From the NCBI GenBank assembly GCA_937924775.1, contig CALDUT010000003.1, forward strand, positions 62,001 to 126,000: a stretch of DNA of 64,000 nt, in the 5' to 3' direction. The DNA comes from an uncultured Gemmata sp. (GTDB taxonomy: Bacteria > Planctomycetota > Planctomycetia > Gemmatales > Gemmataceae). The position numbers were made by a program, and so were the translations under genes. The notes under the pieces are model-generated. The model made no database searches. It was not told where the DNA came from and was given only the letters and a program-made list of their open reading frames with translations. Of the stretch, positions 27,115-37,157 are shown piece by piece; positions within the stretch are counted from its first letter, which is position 1, and the number at the start of each line of letters is the position of its first letter.

Positions 27115-30100
27115 ATGACGTACCTCCTCTTGGCTGACTTCACTCCCTGGCTGGCCGCCGGAGCCGCCGCTGCGGCCATCGGCGTACCATTGATTATCCA
27201 TTTGTTGTTTCGCAAACGGTATCAGATTGTGCCATGGGCGGCGATCCGTTTTTTGATGGTCGCCGAACGACGACACAAACGCCGCATTGACCAATGGTGG
27301 TTGCTCATTCTCCGGGCTGCGGCCTTGTCCCTTCTGCTCTTGGCCATGGTCGCACCGACCGAATGGGCCGAACGGCTCTGGCAAGCCATCCGACCCGGCG
27401 CGACCGACATTATTGCCAACGTACCGCGAACACACCATGTGATGGTGTTCGATGCCTCGCTGAGCATGACTGCCAAGACCGAAGACGGCCGGTCGCGCTG
27501 GGATGCGGCCATCGCTCAGGCCGAGAATCTGATCGAGTCGAGCAACCGGGGCGATGGCTTCACACTCGTGTGGCTGGCCGGTAGTGCCCAGGTGATCGTT
27601 CCCGGACCCTCCAACGACCCCGAGAAAGTGCGGGCGGAACTGCGGAAGCTGCGCCCCACCCACGGCCCGGCCGATCACACCGCTGTCCTGCCCGTGGTCG
27701 ATGATATCCTCAAACGTTCACCGTATGCTTATCCACGGCGGCAGGTTACCTTTTTCACCGATTTGCAACGCTCCTCGTGGGTGAACGCCTTGCCGCGAGC
27801 GGAATCTCCGACCACGGAATTGTGGCAGCGGATCACCGCCCGTGCCGATGTGGCGATTGTGGATACCGCCCGCAGCGACCCTGACAATCTCGCCATTGCC
27901 GAGATAACCTTGTCGGACCCAATGCCGCTGGTGGATCAACCGGTCACGGTGACGGTCACGGTGGTCAATTTCAGCCGGGTGGAGAAGAAGAAGGTCCGCA
28001 TCGATCTTTATCTGGGTCGTCCTTCCAGTGGCGCGGACGCGTTGGCTGCAGTCGAGCAGCAAGAGTTTGACCCAATTCCGCCGGGGGCACGCGCCAGTGT
28101 GAAATTCGAGCTGATCGGTCCGAATACGTTCCGCGACCGGGGCGTGCATGTCATTCAAGCGAAACTCACGCAGGCGGATGCCCTGACGGCCGACGACAGC
28201 CGGGCACTGGCCGTGGAAGTCCGCGATGGCATTCACATGCTGTTGGTTGATGGCAAGGCCCACCCCGAGTGGGACCGCCGGGCGGCCACATTGTTGCACC
28301 ATGCGCTCTATCCGCCGGACGCCAAACCCCACATGACGCCCAATCGGCCGCGGTCGGTCACGCCCACGGAGTTTGTGGACCCGAATGTGGCCGATTTGGC
28401 CAATGTCGATGGCCGGGGCAGTGCGGTCGACGGCGTCTTCTTCTGCGATGTTCTCTATCCCACCGCGGATATGGCGGCCAAGCTCGAAGCGGTGTTGCGG
28501 CGTGGCGGAACGGTGGTCATCGGCTTAGGGCCCAATGCCGCGGCCAGCCGTGAGCAATACAACGCCGTGTTTTATCGCGATGGCGACGGGATACTTCCGG
28601 CACCGCTGGGAGAAGTGGTCACGGCCGAACCGGATCGTTTCTTCCGCCTGGCGGCGGCCGACGAAGACTACCGCAAACCACCTCTGGTGTTCTTCAACGA
28701 CGACCGCATCCGCCCCGGGTTGATCAACGTTCCTTTCACCTCGTACATCCGGCTCGATTTGCCGGCGGAAGGCCGCGGGCGCCGCCTGATGACTTTCACC
28801 CGCGCCGACAGTCCCGACACGAAACCCGATCCCAACGCTAAACCCGATGCCGCGATCGTGGAGTGGCCGCGCCATCGGGGCCGGGTCTACGTCTACACCA
28901 GCACCTTCAATCGCGATTGGACCAGCTGGCCGGCGTTGCGAAGCTATCTCCAGTTCTGGCATGAATTCGTCCGCTACTCGGTGGCCAATCCAGATCGGCA
29001 CACCCTGCGTGTCGGTGAACCCATCGAGGAATTCTTCCCAGCCAGTGCCGCGGGATTGACCGCGGGGCTCAATGGCCCGGAGGGTCTAACTGCCGAAATA
29101 CCGCTGCTTTTGCAAGATGAAGCTGGCGTGGCCCGTTTCACCAACACCGCGATCAGCGGACTGTATCGCATGGGCTTAGGGGGGGCACGGGATCGGGTTT
29201 TCGCCGTCAACGTGGCCGAGATTGTCCCTGGGGCACCCACGGAATCCGATCTTCGCACCATCGACGCCAACGACTTCAAATCCCTCAGTGGTGTGCAGAT
29301 CGTCCCAGATGCGCTGGATGTCAAACCATCTAGCGAAAGCGGGGCGGTGGTGACTACCAAGCCCAAACCCCACGGCCCGTGGATTGCGCGCATCGCCGTC
29401 GTGTTAGCGGTGGTGCTATTGGTCGCAGAACTACTGGTGGCGTGGCGTTCGGGCCCGGCCCGCACCAGCGCGGTCTCTCCTCCGGTACCGAAAACCATCG
29501 GTCGGCGGCTGTTACGCGGGATGGGCAATGGGGCCGCCAGCGTGCCTCTGGTGATAGGAGCTTTCATTCTGGCCACGGTGTGGCATGCGGAATCGACGGG
29601 TGACCCACTCGGGTTTCTCCCCCATGGAATCCGTACCACACTCGAAAACGCTGCCGGAGTTCCTGCCGCAGCCCCGGGCGAAGGCACCAAATGGCGGCTT
29701 GAAGGTCTCACCGCCTTTTTCCGCAACTCCGTCACTGATCGCCGCGTCATCGTCACGCTGGCTTTGGCATGTGTCGTGCTGACGGTTGTCATCTATGGGT
29801 TGGAACGGCGGGTGGCTGGTGGAGCCGGCCGCGTGGTCCTGCCGATGCTGCTACGCTCGTGTACGTTCCTGTTGGCCCTGCTGGTTGTGCTGCCACAATT
29901 GCGGCTGGCGTTTGACCGCGAAGGATTACCCGAGGTGGTGATTCTGCTCGACACCTCCGCGAGTATGGCTACTGTGGACAACTTCAAAGACCCGGCACTT
30001 CAACAAAAAGCTCGCGAACTCGCCGGCACCACCAACTTCGCCGAATTGACACGCCTCCGCTTAACGCAACTGTTGCTTCTACGCCCAGATGCCGATTGGC

Positions 30101-32139
30101 TCGAGAAACTTTTGCGCGAAAAGCAGGTGAAAGTCCACATTTATACGGTCGATGTGCACACACGGATGCTAACGCTGATCGAAGATGAATCGTCCCTGGC
30201 CGAGAGTCGTGAAGTCCTCGCGAGCCTGAAGGCCGAAGGCGACGGTTCTCACCTGGGCGACGGAATCCAGGCCGTGCTGAAAGCCTTCCGCGGCAGTTCC
30301 CTGGCCGGCATCATCATGTTCACCGATGGTGTTACCACCAGTGGCGACGATCTGCCCAAAGCCGCTCGTGCCGCGGCTCTCGATGGTGTGCCCTTGTATC
30401 TCGTCGGTGTCGGTGACACCTGGGAAACGCCGGATTTGGCCTTAACCGACCTGCAAGCCGACGATGTCGTCGGGCGGGGTGACCGGCTGGCGTTGGAAGC
30501 CCGACTGACGGCTCGCGGCGAAGTGCCCCCGGTTCCAGTCACGGTCTTCCTGAAAGAAAAACTTCCCGATGGTCGGATCGAAGATCGCGCGCAGACCACG
30601 GTCACACCCGATCCGTCGGGCCATCCGGTCACGGTTTCCATCGCCTACACCCCGATGGAAACGGGGGAACGCACGTTTATTCTCGAAGTCCCTGCGGTCG
30701 CCGGCGAAACCAACACTCGCAACAATCGCCTCGAACGCACCGTGCTGGTCACCGATTCCCGGCGGATTCGCGTATTGTATGTGGAGGGCTACCCGCGGTA
30801 CGATTTCCGTTTCGTCAAAGTCCTGCTGGAACGGGAATCCGACAAATCGATCGGCGGTAAATCCGTCGAAGTGCAGGTGGTGTTGCTGGATGCGTCCAAG
30901 GGGTGGGCGGAAACGGATCGTTCTGCCTTCCGGGGCGAATTCCCCACACGGACAGAACTGTTCGGCTTCGACGTCATCATTCTGGGGGATATCGATCCCA
31001 AGGAGATCGGCGGAACGCGCTCCTCAGTAATTCTGCGCGACATTGTCGACTTTGTCAAACAAAAAGGAGGCGGATTACTGTTTTTGTCGGGTCAACACGG
31101 TACGCCAGCGGCCTATGCCGAGACGCCCTTGTCGGAAATCCTCCCGGTGGTGCCCAGTGCCCCCCCCGCGACCAGTCGCTCGCCCGAAGAACAGCCGCTT
31201 ACGGAGGGGTATCAACCCAAGCTGACGGCGGCGGGGCGTTTGCATCCGCTGTTCCGTTTCGCCGCCGATGAAGCCGAGTCGGCTCGGATTTGGAATCAAC
31301 TGCCTCCCTTGTACTGGGCGGCCACTGGCTATCGCCGCAAACCGCTGTCGAATGTCTTGGCGGTGCATCCCCAGCTACCCGCCGATGGCGGCGCACGCGG
31401 GGAGAATCACCCGCTGGTGATCCAACAATTCGCCGGTGCCGGGCCGGTGTTGTTCTTCGGCTTCGACGACACCTGGCGCTGGCGGTTCCGCAATAACGAA
31501 GAGCATTTCGACCGTTTCTGGATGCAAGCCATGCGGGTTTTGGCCCGTTCCCGGGTCCGCCGACCCGAGTTGCGCGTGGCCCCCAAAGCCGAATTCCGCC
31601 GCGATGAGAAAATCACCGTTCAAGTTCGCTTCCCCATCGAAGCCCCAGCCCCCGCCGGCGATACACCGGTGCGCGTCGCGGTCAACCGCTCGCCATTGCT
31701 GCAGGCCGACGGCAGCCCGGGTCCGGGTACCACCGAAACCGGCACGTTGATTCTCTATCGGGTGCCAGGGCCGACCATACAGTTTGAAGGCACCCTCACC
31801 CGGGCCCCCGAAGGCGAATACCGCTTCGAATTGATCGATCATGACATTCCTGGCACACGCCCTGTGGCCACCGCGCGGGTGCTCCCGCCATTGAATGAAC
31901 GTGATCGCCTCGAAATGAACCGCGCCGATATGATCACCGCTGCCAACGATTCCGGCGGTCAATTCTACACCCTCGCCACCGCGATGGAAGTATTCGACGA
32001 CCTGAAAAACCTCGAACGCGTCCCCCTGAATCAACCCTGCAAACCAGTGGAATTGTGGAACCAACCTGCGGTTTATGCCCTGTTGATATTCCTCCTGATG
32101 AGCGAATGGCTCTTACGCAAACGGGAACGGCTATTATGA
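27115..32139 (+). CDS. giant membrane protein: fused BatA/VWA and VWA/GATase-like units
   Basis: A 1674-residue envelope protein of unknown exact role. Order: BatA-type N-terminus with two TM helices (about 9-30 and 60-80); VWA domain 1 with a degenerate MIDAS (MVFDASLSM, about 110); a Rossmann/glutamine-amidotransferase-like part (LLVDG..., VVIGLGPNA, about 375-480); a TM at about 757; then TMs near 808, 877 and 908; VWA domain 2 (VVILLDTSASM, about 943); a second GATase-like domain (RVLYVEGYPRYDFRF, about 1217, with LLFLSGQHG near 1320); and a C-terminal TM (about 1650). So the protein is a fusion of two BatA/VWA-type proteins that usually occur as neighbours. It begins a four-gene operon. 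The ATG lacks an obvious ribosome-binding site. Confidence 0.88.
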   Translation: MTYLLLADFTPWLAAGAAAAAIGVPLIIHLLFRKRYQIVPWAAIRFLMVAERRHKRRIDQWWLLILRAAALSLLLLAMVAPTEWAERLWQAIRPGATDIIANVPRTHHVMVFDASLSMTAKTEDGRSRWDAAIAQAENLIESSNRGDGFTLVWLAGSAQVIVPGPSNDPEKVRAELRKLRPTHGPADHTAVLPVVDDILKRSPYAYPRRQVTFFTDLQRSSWVNALPRAESPTTELWQRITARADVAIVDTARSDPDNLAIAEITLSDPMPLVDQPVTVTVTVVNFSRVEKKKVRIDLYLGRPSSGADALAAVEQQEFDPIPPGARASVKFELIGPNTFRDRGVHVIQAKLTQADALTADDSRALAVEVRDGIHMLLVDGKAHPEWDRRAATLLHHALYPPDAKPHMTPNRPRSVTPTEFVDPNVADLANVDGRGSAVDGVFFCDVLYPTADMAAKLEAVLRRGGTVVIGLGPNAAASREQYNAVFYRDGDGILPAPLGEVVTAEPDRFFRLAAADEDYRKPPLVFFNDDRIRPGLINVPFTSYIRLDLPAEGRGRRLMTFTRADSPDTKPDPNAKPDAAIVEWPRHRGRVYVYTSTFNRDWTSWPALRSYLQFWHEFVRYSVANPDRHTLRVGEPIEEFFPASAAGLTAGLNGPEGLTAEIPLLLQDEAGVARFTNTAISGLYRMGLGGARDRVFAVNVAEIVPGAPTESDLRTIDANDFKSLSGVQIVPDALDVKPSSESGAVVTTKPKPHGPWIARIAVVLAVVLLVAELLVAWRSGPARTSAVSPPVPKTIGRRLLRGMGNGAASVPLVIGAFILATVWHAESTGDPLGFLPHGIRTTLENAAGVPAAAPGEGTKWRLEGLTAFFRNSVTDRRVIVTLALACVVLTVVIYGLERRVAGGAGRVVLPMLLRSCTFLLALLVVLPQLRLAFDREGLPEVVILLDTSASMATVDNFKDPALQQKARELAGTTNFAELTRLRLTQLLLLRPDADWLEKLLREKQVKVHIYTVDVHTRMLTLIEDESSLAESREVLASLKAEGDGSHLGDGIQAVLKAFRGSSLAGIIMFTDGVTTSGDDLPKAARAAALDGVPLYLVGVGDTWETPDLALTDLQADDVVGRGDRLALEARLTARGEVPPVPVTVFLKEKLPDGRIEDRAQTTVTPDPSGHPVTVSIAYTPMETGERTFILEVPAVAGETNTRNNRLERTVLVTDSRRIRVLYVEGYPRYDFRFVKVLLERESDKSIGGKSVEVQVVLLDASKGWAETDRSAFRGEFPTRTELFGFDVIILGDIDPKEIGGTRSSVILRDIVDFVKQKGGGLLFLSGQHGTPAAYAETPLSEILPVVPSAPPATSRSPEEQPLTEGYQPKLTAAGRLHPLFRFAADEAESARIWNQLPPLYWAATGYRRKPLSNVLAVHPQLPADGGARGENHPLVIQQFAGAGPVLFFGFDDTWRWRFRNNEEHFDRFWMQAMRVLARSRVRRPELRVAPKAEFRRDEKITVQVRFPIEAPAPAGDTPVRVAVNRSPLLQADGSPGPGTTETGTLILYRVPGPTIQFEGTLTRAPEGEYRFELIDHDIPGTRPVATARVLPPLNERDRLEMNRADMITAANDSGGQFYTLATAMEVFDDLKNLERVPLNQPCKPVELWNQPAVYALLIFLLMSEWLLRKRERLL

Positions 32140-32174
32140 TGAACAAGAGACAATAGCCGGCAGGAGCAACGTGT

Positions 32175-35100
32175 ATGCCCTTGGTTCTCCACACGCCGTT
32201 CGAACGTGTATCGCTGACCGATCGGCTGGCCGAGTTAGGCCGATCGCGCAAACGCACCGCCATCGCCAGCGGGGTGTTCACCTTCCTGGCGACCCTCATC
32301 GGCCTCACCACACTCGCCGGTGTGGCCGATGCGGCGTGGCACTGGGCCCCGGTGTATCGGGCCCTGGCTCTGGTACTGATCCTGACGGCGGCGGGCGTCG
32401 TTTGGCTTCGCAGCGTGGCTTGCCCCTGGCGCTATCGCACCGATGCCCTGTCGATGGCCTTGGAGTTGGAAGAACGGTTTGCGACCTTCAACGATTCGCT
32501 CGCGTCGGCGGTGTCGTTCCTGGCGGCGGACGCGGAACCGAAACCACCCGGTGTTTCCAATCGTTTATTGCAAACGGCTGTTCGCCTGGCGGAACGCAAA
32601 GCCGCCCGGTTACCGATCGACAACATTGTTCCGTCGGGGGCTTTCTGGCGGTCGTTCTGGCTGACAATGTTGGTGCTGATGGTGTCGGTACCACTGGTAT
32701 TCTGGGACAGCAGCCGCGCAGCAACCGCTTTCATTCGCCTGGCCGACCCCTTCGGTTCTCACCCGTGGCCCACCAAGACGCAGGTCGAAATCCTCGTTCC
32801 CGAGTTCCCGATACGCATCGCCAAGGGTGATGCCCTGGATGTCAAATTCGCCGTTCGCGGGGTTTTGGCGGGCCCTGCCATCTTGCAGGTGCGCGTCACC
32901 GACGGTGGCGAATTCGAGGCCGTCTTCCCTCTGGCATTGAACAACGACCTGGATTACCCCGGTGCGGCGGTGGTGGAAACTCGCCTCGACGGTGCCCGCC
33001 TGGCCAATCACTTCGCCATCCGGATTCTGGCGAACGACGCCGATACTGGCTGGCATGACATCACGGTTGTTCCTCCGCCGCGGTTGGTCCCGCTTGATGG
33101 TCGCCCCTCGCCGCAGATCGTTGCGTGGCGGCCCGCGTACACGAACGTGCCCTCAGGGAGCTTACCCGACGGGGCCGCGGTCATCGAAGTCCCCGTGGGA
33201 ACCCGCTTGCAGTTTCAAGCGGCCACTGATGTGCCTTTGTCCGCGGCCGTGCTAACGTACATTGGTGATCGGTCGAACGTGAGTCGGGGGGCTTCGATCA
33301 TTCCTGTGGGGCATTGGCACCCGCTGGCAGCGCTCGGTCTTCAGCAGATGGCCGAGCAATTCACCGCCGATATTCCACTGGTCATCTCGGGCGATCGAAC
33401 CCGAATCGCAGTCCATTTCACCCCGCTGTTATCCGGCACTTACGCCCTGAAACTGACAGACACTACAGGGCTGACCGGAACGCAATTGCTGGAAATCCGG
33501 CTCACGCCCGATCCGGTGCCCACGGTGGTTCTCACACGGCCGCTGGCCGGTTCGGATCCGCCCCTTTTGACTCCCACCGCGAACCTCCAGCTCCAAGCTA
33601 CCGCGGATGATTCACTCTACGGGCTTCGCTCACTGTTTGTGGAATATCGGACATGCTCCGATGGCCCGGTGCGCACACTGCCTTTAGCGAAAGTACCCAA
33701 CGTTTCGCCCAGCGCGTTGGCGATGCTCGCCGGCGGGCCCCTCGTGGCCGATATTCCTCCTTCAGGCATCGTATCGGTGAATCGTTCGATCCCAGTAGCC
33801 CACTTCGTGCGAGACGACGGCCGACCGGTCCGCGAAGGCGATCGGCTCATCCTCCGCGCAGCGGCTAATGATTGGGACGATGTTTCTCCACTCAAAGGTC
33901 CGGGGCGCAGTACCGCGGAGGTGGAAGTTCGTATCGCCGCGCCGGAAGTCATCGAAGCGTGGTTACAGCGGGAATTAGCGGCGCTGCGCCCGGAATTGAT
34001 CCGATTGCGCGAGCAGCAACGCGACGCCAAAGACAAAGTCACAAACGTTGAAGTTCCTCCGGGGGGCATGCTGGGCTCGGCCGAACGTGATCAACTCGTC
34101 ACGGCCGAACGCATCCAACAACAGCTCCGCGGCAAAATGGCCGACCCGCGCGACGGCTTGCGAGCCCGGGCCGAACTTCTCCGCGCTACTGTTGCAACTA
34201 ACAACCTTCCCAAATCCCACACCACCGAACGGGTTGAGGTGGTCGCCTCAGAATTGGGCCGCTTGGTCGAACGCGATTTACCCACCGCCGAGCAGAACCT
34301 CGCCAACGCCCGGCAACTGGGTAGTCAGCCCCCAAGACCCGAACAGGAGGACCTTCTTCGCGATGCCCTCCGGCGTACAGCCCGGCATCAGAAGAATATC
34401 GAGGATACCGCAACGGCCCTTTTGGATCTGCTGGCTCAATGGGGCGGCGCGGGGGAAATCCGCGGCGAAGCCCGCGTTCTCCGCGATGCTCTAGTGCGGC
34501 AACTGGCCGAACAGGAACAACTCAAGGATCGGGTTTCCGAAGGGAAATTGAAACCCAGCGCTGAAGAACAAGCACAGTTGAACCGTGCAGCGGCTAAAGT
34601 GGAACCAATAGCCGAACAAGCCGGGCAGCTCATTGGCCGCGCGGCGAATTTGGCACGCGAAAAAGACAAACAAGCGGCCGACCTGCAAACCCAAGCGGCC
34701 GCCAAAGAAGCCACCGCCATCCAACTTCACCAACACGCTGCAGAAACCGCCAATCCACTGGAAAAATCCAACCTTCAGGCCCAGGCAGCCGCCGCTCATG
34801 CAGCGGCGGAAGAACTCCGCCACGCCGCTCGCCAAGCTGAAGCCGAAGCCACCGCGCTCCGCCAGGGCATCGCGGCCGCCAATGGCCAAGGCTTGGCCGA
34901 CGACATCCGCCAAGCCGCGAGTGCCCTCCGCAACAACCAACAAGCGGCAGCGAATACAGCCCTGCAGGCCGCTGTAAAACGGCTGGAGGCTCTGGCCGAA
35001 GCTCTGACGGAAAAATCTGCCGATACGGTCCCCGAGCTGGCCAAGCCCAAAGCCCTCAAGGCCAATGCCGACGAGCTAAACGCCCTTGCCGATGCCCAAG

Positions 35101-36155
35101 ACAAACTCCGCCAAAAAGCGGAAGCTGCGGCTCGAATCGCCGAGGCCGACCAACGCCAAGCTGCCCTCAAGGAATTGGTCCCCGAGCAAGAACGCCTCAT
35201 CAACCGCGGCCGAGAACTGCTACAGCGGCTCACTCGCGAACGGGCTGACGACGCCGCCCGCGATCTCCGCGCGGCGCTGGATAAAATGGAAACGGCCCGC
35301 GACGACCTCGAAAAAGGCCTTCCGGCCAACCGCGCCCAAGCGGAAGCCGTGGATCAACTCGATGTCGGTCGCGACAAACTCGATGTGGCCGCCGAACACG
35401 CCGGGCGGCAACTGTCCGACGAAAAACGTCGCCAGTTGGTCGATGTGGTAAAATCCTTACTCGAACGCCAAAAGGCTGCGGTGGACGAAGCGCAGCGCAT
35501 TCATTCGGAAGTCGCCAAAGAACAGGGTTGGAGCCGCTTGCTCCTCACCAGCTACGCGGATCTAGAATCCCTTCGGATCAACGAGATCGCGACTGAACTG
35601 CAAAAAGTGGCTGCCGCGGAGTTCCAAGCGTTCCCGGTTTTCGCCCGCTTGCTCACCGAAGCCGCTCAGGCCAACAATCGCGCCCGCGAGATCATCCAGC
35701 GCCGCTGCGACGATGCCGATCTGGCGGCCGCCTTCGACGCCGAACTCGAAACCGCCCTCGACCGCAAGGCCATGCGGCCGCTAGAGCTCGCCCTGCGTCG
35801 TCTGCAACAACTCACCGACGCCCTCCAACCCGATGAACCGAAAAAACAACCCGGCTCGCCCCCCCCAGCGCCGCAACAGCCTCAACCCGCCCCCCCCAAT
35901 CCCGAGGCGGGGCGCGAAGCCGACCTCGTTCCACCGTTAGCTCAACTGAAGGTGCTTCGAGCCTTGCAAGCGGAACTCAATGACCGCACTGCGGAATTCG
36001 CCAAACAACACCCTGACGTAACTCAGCTCACCGACGAAGACAAAGCCGAGTTACGCGAACTTCACCAAGCGCAAACCGAGATTGCCGAACTCTTTGAACA
36101 ACTGGCGCGAATGATGAAAAAAGACGCCACCCCCCCAGAACCGGAGAAACCCTGA
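32175..36155 (+). CDS. large membrane-anchored coiled-coil protein (DUF4175-like)
   Basis: 1326 residues. Two N-terminal TM helices (about 33-55 and 62-80) are followed by a third near 155-175, then beta-rich sandwich-like domains (about 200-590) and a very long Ala/Gln/Glu-rich helical region (about 600-1230) predicted to form coiled coil, ending in a Pro-rich patch and a final helix. The layout resembles DUF4175-type proteins encoded beside BatA/VWA genes in planctomycetes; I cannot assign a biochemical role. AGGAG lies 9 bases before the ATG. The next gene overlaps its stop (ATGA), so the two are translationally coupled. Confidence 0.85.
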   Translation: MPLVLHTPFERVSLTDRLAELGRSRKRTAIASGVFTFLATLIGLTTLAGVADAAWHWAPVYRALALVLILTAAGVVWLRSVACPWRYRTDALSMALELEERFATFNDSLASAVSFLAADAEPKPPGVSNRLLQTAVRLAERKAARLPIDNIVPSGAFWRSFWLTMLVLMVSVPLVFWDSSRAATAFIRLADPFGSHPWPTKTQVEILVPEFPIRIAKGDALDVKFAVRGVLAGPAILQVRVTDGGEFEAVFPLALNNDLDYPGAAVVETRLDGARLANHFAIRILANDADTGWHDITVVPPPRLVPLDGRPSPQIVAWRPAYTNVPSGSLPDGAAVIEVPVGTRLQFQAATDVPLSAAVLTYIGDRSNVSRGASIIPVGHWHPLAALGLQQMAEQFTADIPLVISGDRTRIAVHFTPLLSGTYALKLTDTTGLTGTQLLEIRLTPDPVPTVVLTRPLAGSDPPLLTPTANLQLQATADDSLYGLRSLFVEYRTCSDGPVRTLPLAKVPNVSPSALAMLAGGPLVADIPPSGIVSVNRSIPVAHFVRDDGRPVREGDRLILRAAANDWDDVSPLKGPGRSTAEVEVRIAAPEVIEAWLQRELAALRPELIRLREQQRDAKDKVTNVEVPPGGMLGSAERDQLVTAERIQQQLRGKMADPRDGLRARAELLRATVATNNLPKSHTTERVEVVASELGRLVERDLPTAEQNLANARQLGSQPPRPEQEDLLRDALRRTARHQKNIEDTATALLDLLAQWGGAGEIRGEARVLRDALVRQLAEQEQLKDRVSEGKLKPSAEEQAQLNRAAAKVEPIAEQAGQLIGRAANLAREKDKQAADLQTQAAAKEATAIQLHQHAAETANPLEKSNLQAQAAAAHAAAEELRHAARQAEAEATALRQGIAAANGQGLADDIRQAASALRNNQQAAANTALQAAVKRLEALAEALTEKSADTVPELAKPKALKANADELNALADAQDKLRQKAEAAARIAEADQRQAALKELVPEQERLINRGRELLQRLTRERADDAARDLRAALDKMETARDDLEKGLPANRAQAEAVDQLDVGRDKLDVAAEHAGRQLSDEKRRQLVDVVKSLLERQKAAVDEAQRIHSEVAKEQGWSRLLLTSYADLESLRINEIATELQKVAAAEFQAFPVFARLLTEAAQANNRAREIIQRRCDDADLAAAFDAELETALDRKAMRPLELALRRLQQLTDALQPDEPKKQPGSPPPAPQQPQPAPPNPEAGREADLVPPLAQLKVLRALQAELNDRTAEFAKQHPDVTQLTDEDKAELRELHQAQTEIAELFEQLARMMKKDATPPEPEKP

Positions 36156-37006
36156 TGCGCTGGCTGATATCACTTCTTGGAATGGGTGCCGGGATGGCCC
36201 TGACCACCCCGCCTGCGCCGGGCGAACCGCCTGTCGCCCCCATGCCCCGCGAGATCCGCCCTGATGGTTCGCGTGAACCCGCAGCAGCGGCCGAAAATCC
36301 TTCCCCCCCGGAAGACCCCGCCGTGGTGATCGAACGCATCATTCAAAATTCCAAACAGGTGGGGGAAAAACTCGCCCAAAGCGACACCGGCACGCAAACA
36401 CGCCTTACCCAAAGCCAAATTCTCAAAGACATCGACGCCCTGATCAACCGGCAAGACGAGCCACCGCCTCCACAGAATAACATGACAAATCCGGATTCCC
36501 AGCAACAGCCGATGAACAAAGACGACAACCCGAACAATCAGGATAACAAGTCTAACAAAAACGATATGCCCATGGGCGACGGTGTGGACAATAACGCGGG
36601 GATGCCCATGAACAGCATGAACGACATGCCGCCACGGCCGATGGGCGAGGCCCGCCGACCTCGCCGCGGCGACCCCAATAGCACCGCAAACAAAGACCCG
36701 GCCCCTGGTATGGAATCTGAGCCGATGAAAAATCCGAAAACCGCTCAGAACCCCGAGAAAAAAGAGCCCACGGGTTCATTCGCGGTAACCGGTGGCCAAC
36801 CCGGCGGTAAAATCGCGCCCAAATCGTTATTGCCCTTCGAAGACGACGTGGCCAAAGATGTCTGGGGGCATTTGCCCGATAAACTTCGGCAACAGATGAC
36901 CCAATACTACCGCGAAGACGTAACCCCCAAATATTCTGAACTCCTACGGCTGTATTACTCTTCCCTCTCAGAGAAAACCACCAGCCCCGCACCGCCGCGG
37001 AAGTAA
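36155..37006 (+). CDS. secreted low-complexity protein of the VWA operon
   Basis: 283 residues, no known domain. A short hydrophobic N-terminus (MRWLISLLGMGAGMALT) looks like a signal peptide. A helical segment with RIIQNSKQVGEKLAQ and SQILKDIDALINRQ (about 60-110) is followed by a long Asn/Met/Asp/Pro-rich low-complexity linker (about 110-210) and a conserved-looking C-terminal domain (DVWGHLPDKLRQQMTQYYRE, LLRLYYSSLSE). The start overlaps the stop of the 1326-residue protein gene. Proteins with this C-terminal pattern accompany the BatA/VWA cluster in planctomycetes; function is unknown. Confidence 0.8.
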   Translation: MRWLISLLGMGAGMALTTPPAPGEPPVAPMPREIRPDGSREPAAAAENPSPPEDPAVVIERIIQNSKQVGEKLAQSDTGTQTRLTQSQILKDIDALINRQDEPPPPQNNMTNPDSQQQPMNKDDNPNNQDNKSNKNDMPMGDGVDNNAGMPMNSMNDMPPRPMGEARRPRRGDPNSTANKDPAPGMESEPMKNPKTAQNPEKKEPTGSFAVTGGQPGGKIAPKSLLPFEDDVAKDVWGHLPDKLRQQMTQYYREDVTPKYSELLRLYYSSLSEKTTSPAPPRK

Positions 37007-37157
37007 TCCGTCCAGGGGTGCTGGCTTGACGCTCCCCCGGTAAAGCGGATGAGTGGTCCTCGCAGACGGACTCTTCTCGGCCCTGACAGTCCCAGATTGG
37101 TAACTCACAGATTCGACGAAGCGTCACAAATCGCGAGTCACGATTGGAGGTCGACTG